This document shows, piece after piece, positions 63,041 to 64,000 of a stretch of DNA of 64,000 nucleotides; the first letter of the stretch is position 1; every line of letters begins with the position of its first letter. The translations under genes were made by a program, and so were the position numbers. The stretch is from Pseudoneurospora amorphoporcata (Eukaryota > Ascomycota > Sordariomycetes > Sordariales > Sordariaceae). The notes beneath the pieces were generated by a model, which had not been told where the DNA came from, made no database searches, and saw only the letters and a list, made by a program, of their open reading frames with translations. The stretch is taken from NCBI GenBank assembly GCA_033297205.1, contig MU859068.1:62001-126000 (forward strand), in the 5' to 3' direction.

Positions 63041-64000
63041 ATGTTCGCCGTCAAAGGCCTCAACGTCTCAACAGACAAGCTCAAAGTCGAGACCGAGCAT
63101 GGCTCCGTCCTGGCGACCCCGATGCCCCGTACCGTCGCCGCCGGCGAAGAGGGTGCTGCTCCCAAGCCCAAGCCCAAGAAGCGCAAGAGAGCCGGCCGCT
63201 CCAACCACACAGACGTAAACCTCGAGAACGTCGCCGACCTCTGGGAGAAGGTCATCGAGGGCGGCGACAACAAGGCAAGGAAGGCCAGAGAAGATGCGAA
63301 GAAGGAAGCCCACAAGGCCAAGAAGCAGAAGACGGAGGCCACTGAGAACCAGCCCGAGGGTACTACTGCCGCCGCCGAGGCCGCCGAGGCCGCCACTCTC
63401 AAGCCAGCCACCACCTTAAAAGACAAGAAGAAGAAGATCAAGGCCGACAAGAAGGCAGCAGCCGATGCCACCACCACCGAATCCAAACCCTCTGCTCCCA
63501 CTCCCGCGCCCGCGCCCGCCGCACCCAAACTCACCCCCCTCCAAGCCGCCATGCGCGAAAAGCTCATCAGCGCTCGCTTCCGCCACCTCAACGAAACCCT
63601 GTACACCCGCCCCTCCAAGGAAGCCTTCTCCCTCTTCTCCGACTCCCCCGAGATGTTCACCGAGTACCACGAAGGCTTCCGCCGCCAAGTCGACGTGTGG
63701 CCGGAAAACCCCGTAAACGGGTACATCGCCGACATCAAGACGCGCGGCAAGCTGCGCAACGCTCCCCGCACCCGACCTGGGGACGGGACCTCCGAGGGCA
63801 CCAAGTACCCTTTGCCGAGGGACAGGAACGGACTCTGCACGATTGCCGATCTGGGCTGTGGAGATGCCAAGCTTGCTGAGGCGCTTGTGCCTCTGAAAAG
63901 AAAATTGGGTATCGAGGTCAAGAGCTATGATTTGCAGGATGGGGGCAAGCCGGAGCTTATCACAAGGGCGGATATTGCGAATTTGCCCTTGAAGGAGGGC
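63041..64000 (+). CDS. rrp8: rRNA methyltransferase Rrp8, 5' part
   Basis: Rrp8 is the nucleolar enzyme that methylates N1 of one adenine in the 25S rRNA of the large ribosomal subunit. The frame is open for 320 codons from the ATG to the window edge, so the C-terminus is missing. The first 165 residues are basic and low in complexity (KPKPKKRKRAGRSNHTDVNL, KKIKADKKAAADA, then PAPAPAAPKL), fitting nucleolar targeting. The conserved catalytic part begins at LTPLQAAMREKLISARFRHL and continues with NETLYTRPSKEAFSLF, EMFTEYHEGFRRQVDVWPEN and PVNGYIADI. The SAM-binding motif I IADLGCGDAKLA and the following ELITRADIANLPL are visible. An Arg/Gly/Asp insertion (PRTRPGDGTSEGTKYPLPRD) precedes motif I. 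The start context is CACAATG. Confidence 0.93.
   Translation, partial: MFAVKGLNVSTDKLKVETEHGSVLATPMPRTVAAGEEGAAPKPKPKKRKRAGRSNHTDVNLENVADLWEKVIEGGDNKARKAREDAKKEAHKAKKQKTEATENQPEGTTAAAEAAEAATLKPATTLKDKKKKIKADKKAAADATTTESKPSAPTPAPAPAAPKLTPLQAAMREKLISARFRHLNETLYTRPSKEAFSLFSDSPEMFTEYHEGFRRQVDVWPENPVNGYIADIKTRGKLRNAPRTRPGDGTSEGTKYPLPRDRNGLCTIADLGCGDAKLAEALVPLKRKLGIEVKSYDLQDGGKPELITRADIANLPLKEG

Noticed and set aside
63004..63921. 305-codon minus-strand open frame opposite rrp8
   Set aside because: It is antisense to the conserved Rrp8 frame and consists of Ser/Ala/Val-rich sequence without motifs.
1..64000. CRISPR arrays, bacterial operons, ribosome binding sites, prophage
   Set aside because: The DNA is eukaryotic with spliced genes; no regularly spaced repeats or bacterial signals were seen.
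1..64000. Dispersed 5S rRNA genes, expected in Neurospora relatives
   Set aside because: I looked for the internal control region wording by eye on both strands and did not find it; a covariance search would be decisive.

Overview
The window is nuclear DNA of a filamentous ascomycete. Genes are split by short introns with GT..AG ends and CTAAC-like branch points, and proteins typical of Pezizomycotina are present (Zn2Cys6 regulators, a fungal rhodopsin-domain membrane protein, a complex I 29.9 kDa-type subunit). An EED-like PRC2 subunit, the style of the proteins and the simple-repeat-rich spacers point to the Sordariales, most likely Neurospora or Sordaria. I infer the genus; I could not check it. 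Exon coordinates below were worked out by hand from splice signals, reading phase and family similarity.

Layout: a 3'-truncated secreted protein of unknown function (1-1428, minus); a zinc-ribbon/RING-H2 ubiquitin ligase (2814-4799, minus); fis1 (minus) and spc24 (plus) back to back; a two-helix membrane protein (8809-9843, minus); a TatD/Scn1-type hydrolase (11485-12723, plus); a Zn2Cys6 regulator (14499-17278, plus); an assembly gap in AT-rich homopolymer sequence (about 17.8-18.1 kb); a rhodopsin-domain membrane protein (18521-20326 or 20659, minus). Then comes a 6.6 kb stretch without a convincing gene (20.7-27.3 kb). It holds two candidate MITEs flanked by TA and a tRNA-derived SINE-like unit with tandem repeats.

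The second half is denser: a pyridoxamine-oxidase-like flavoprotein, rpb5, bfr1, a 3.7 kb simple-repeat spacer, a small CxxC protein, mitochondrial Obg GTPase mtg2, tRNA m5C methyltransferase trm4, the PRC2 subunit eed, rrn11, a complex I subunit with an internal repeat, the gamma-tubulin complex protein GCP2/Spc97, proteasome alpha-5 pup2, a second Zn2Cys6 regulator, and the start of rrp8 running off the right edge.

There is no operon or gene cluster. Most genes are unrelated housekeeping functions: RNA polymerase and rRNA/tRNA modification (rpb5, rrn11, trm4, rrp8), mitochondria (fis1, mtg2, complex I), spindle and kinetochore (spc24, GCP2), proteolysis (RING ligase, pup2) and chromatin silencing (eed). 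Several neighbours are divergent and must share promoter DNA. I found no clearly new biological system. The least ordinary DNA is the small-transposon cluster at 23.2-26.2 kb, the possible spliced small transcript at 12.8-13.5 kb, and the low-complexity insertions inside eed.
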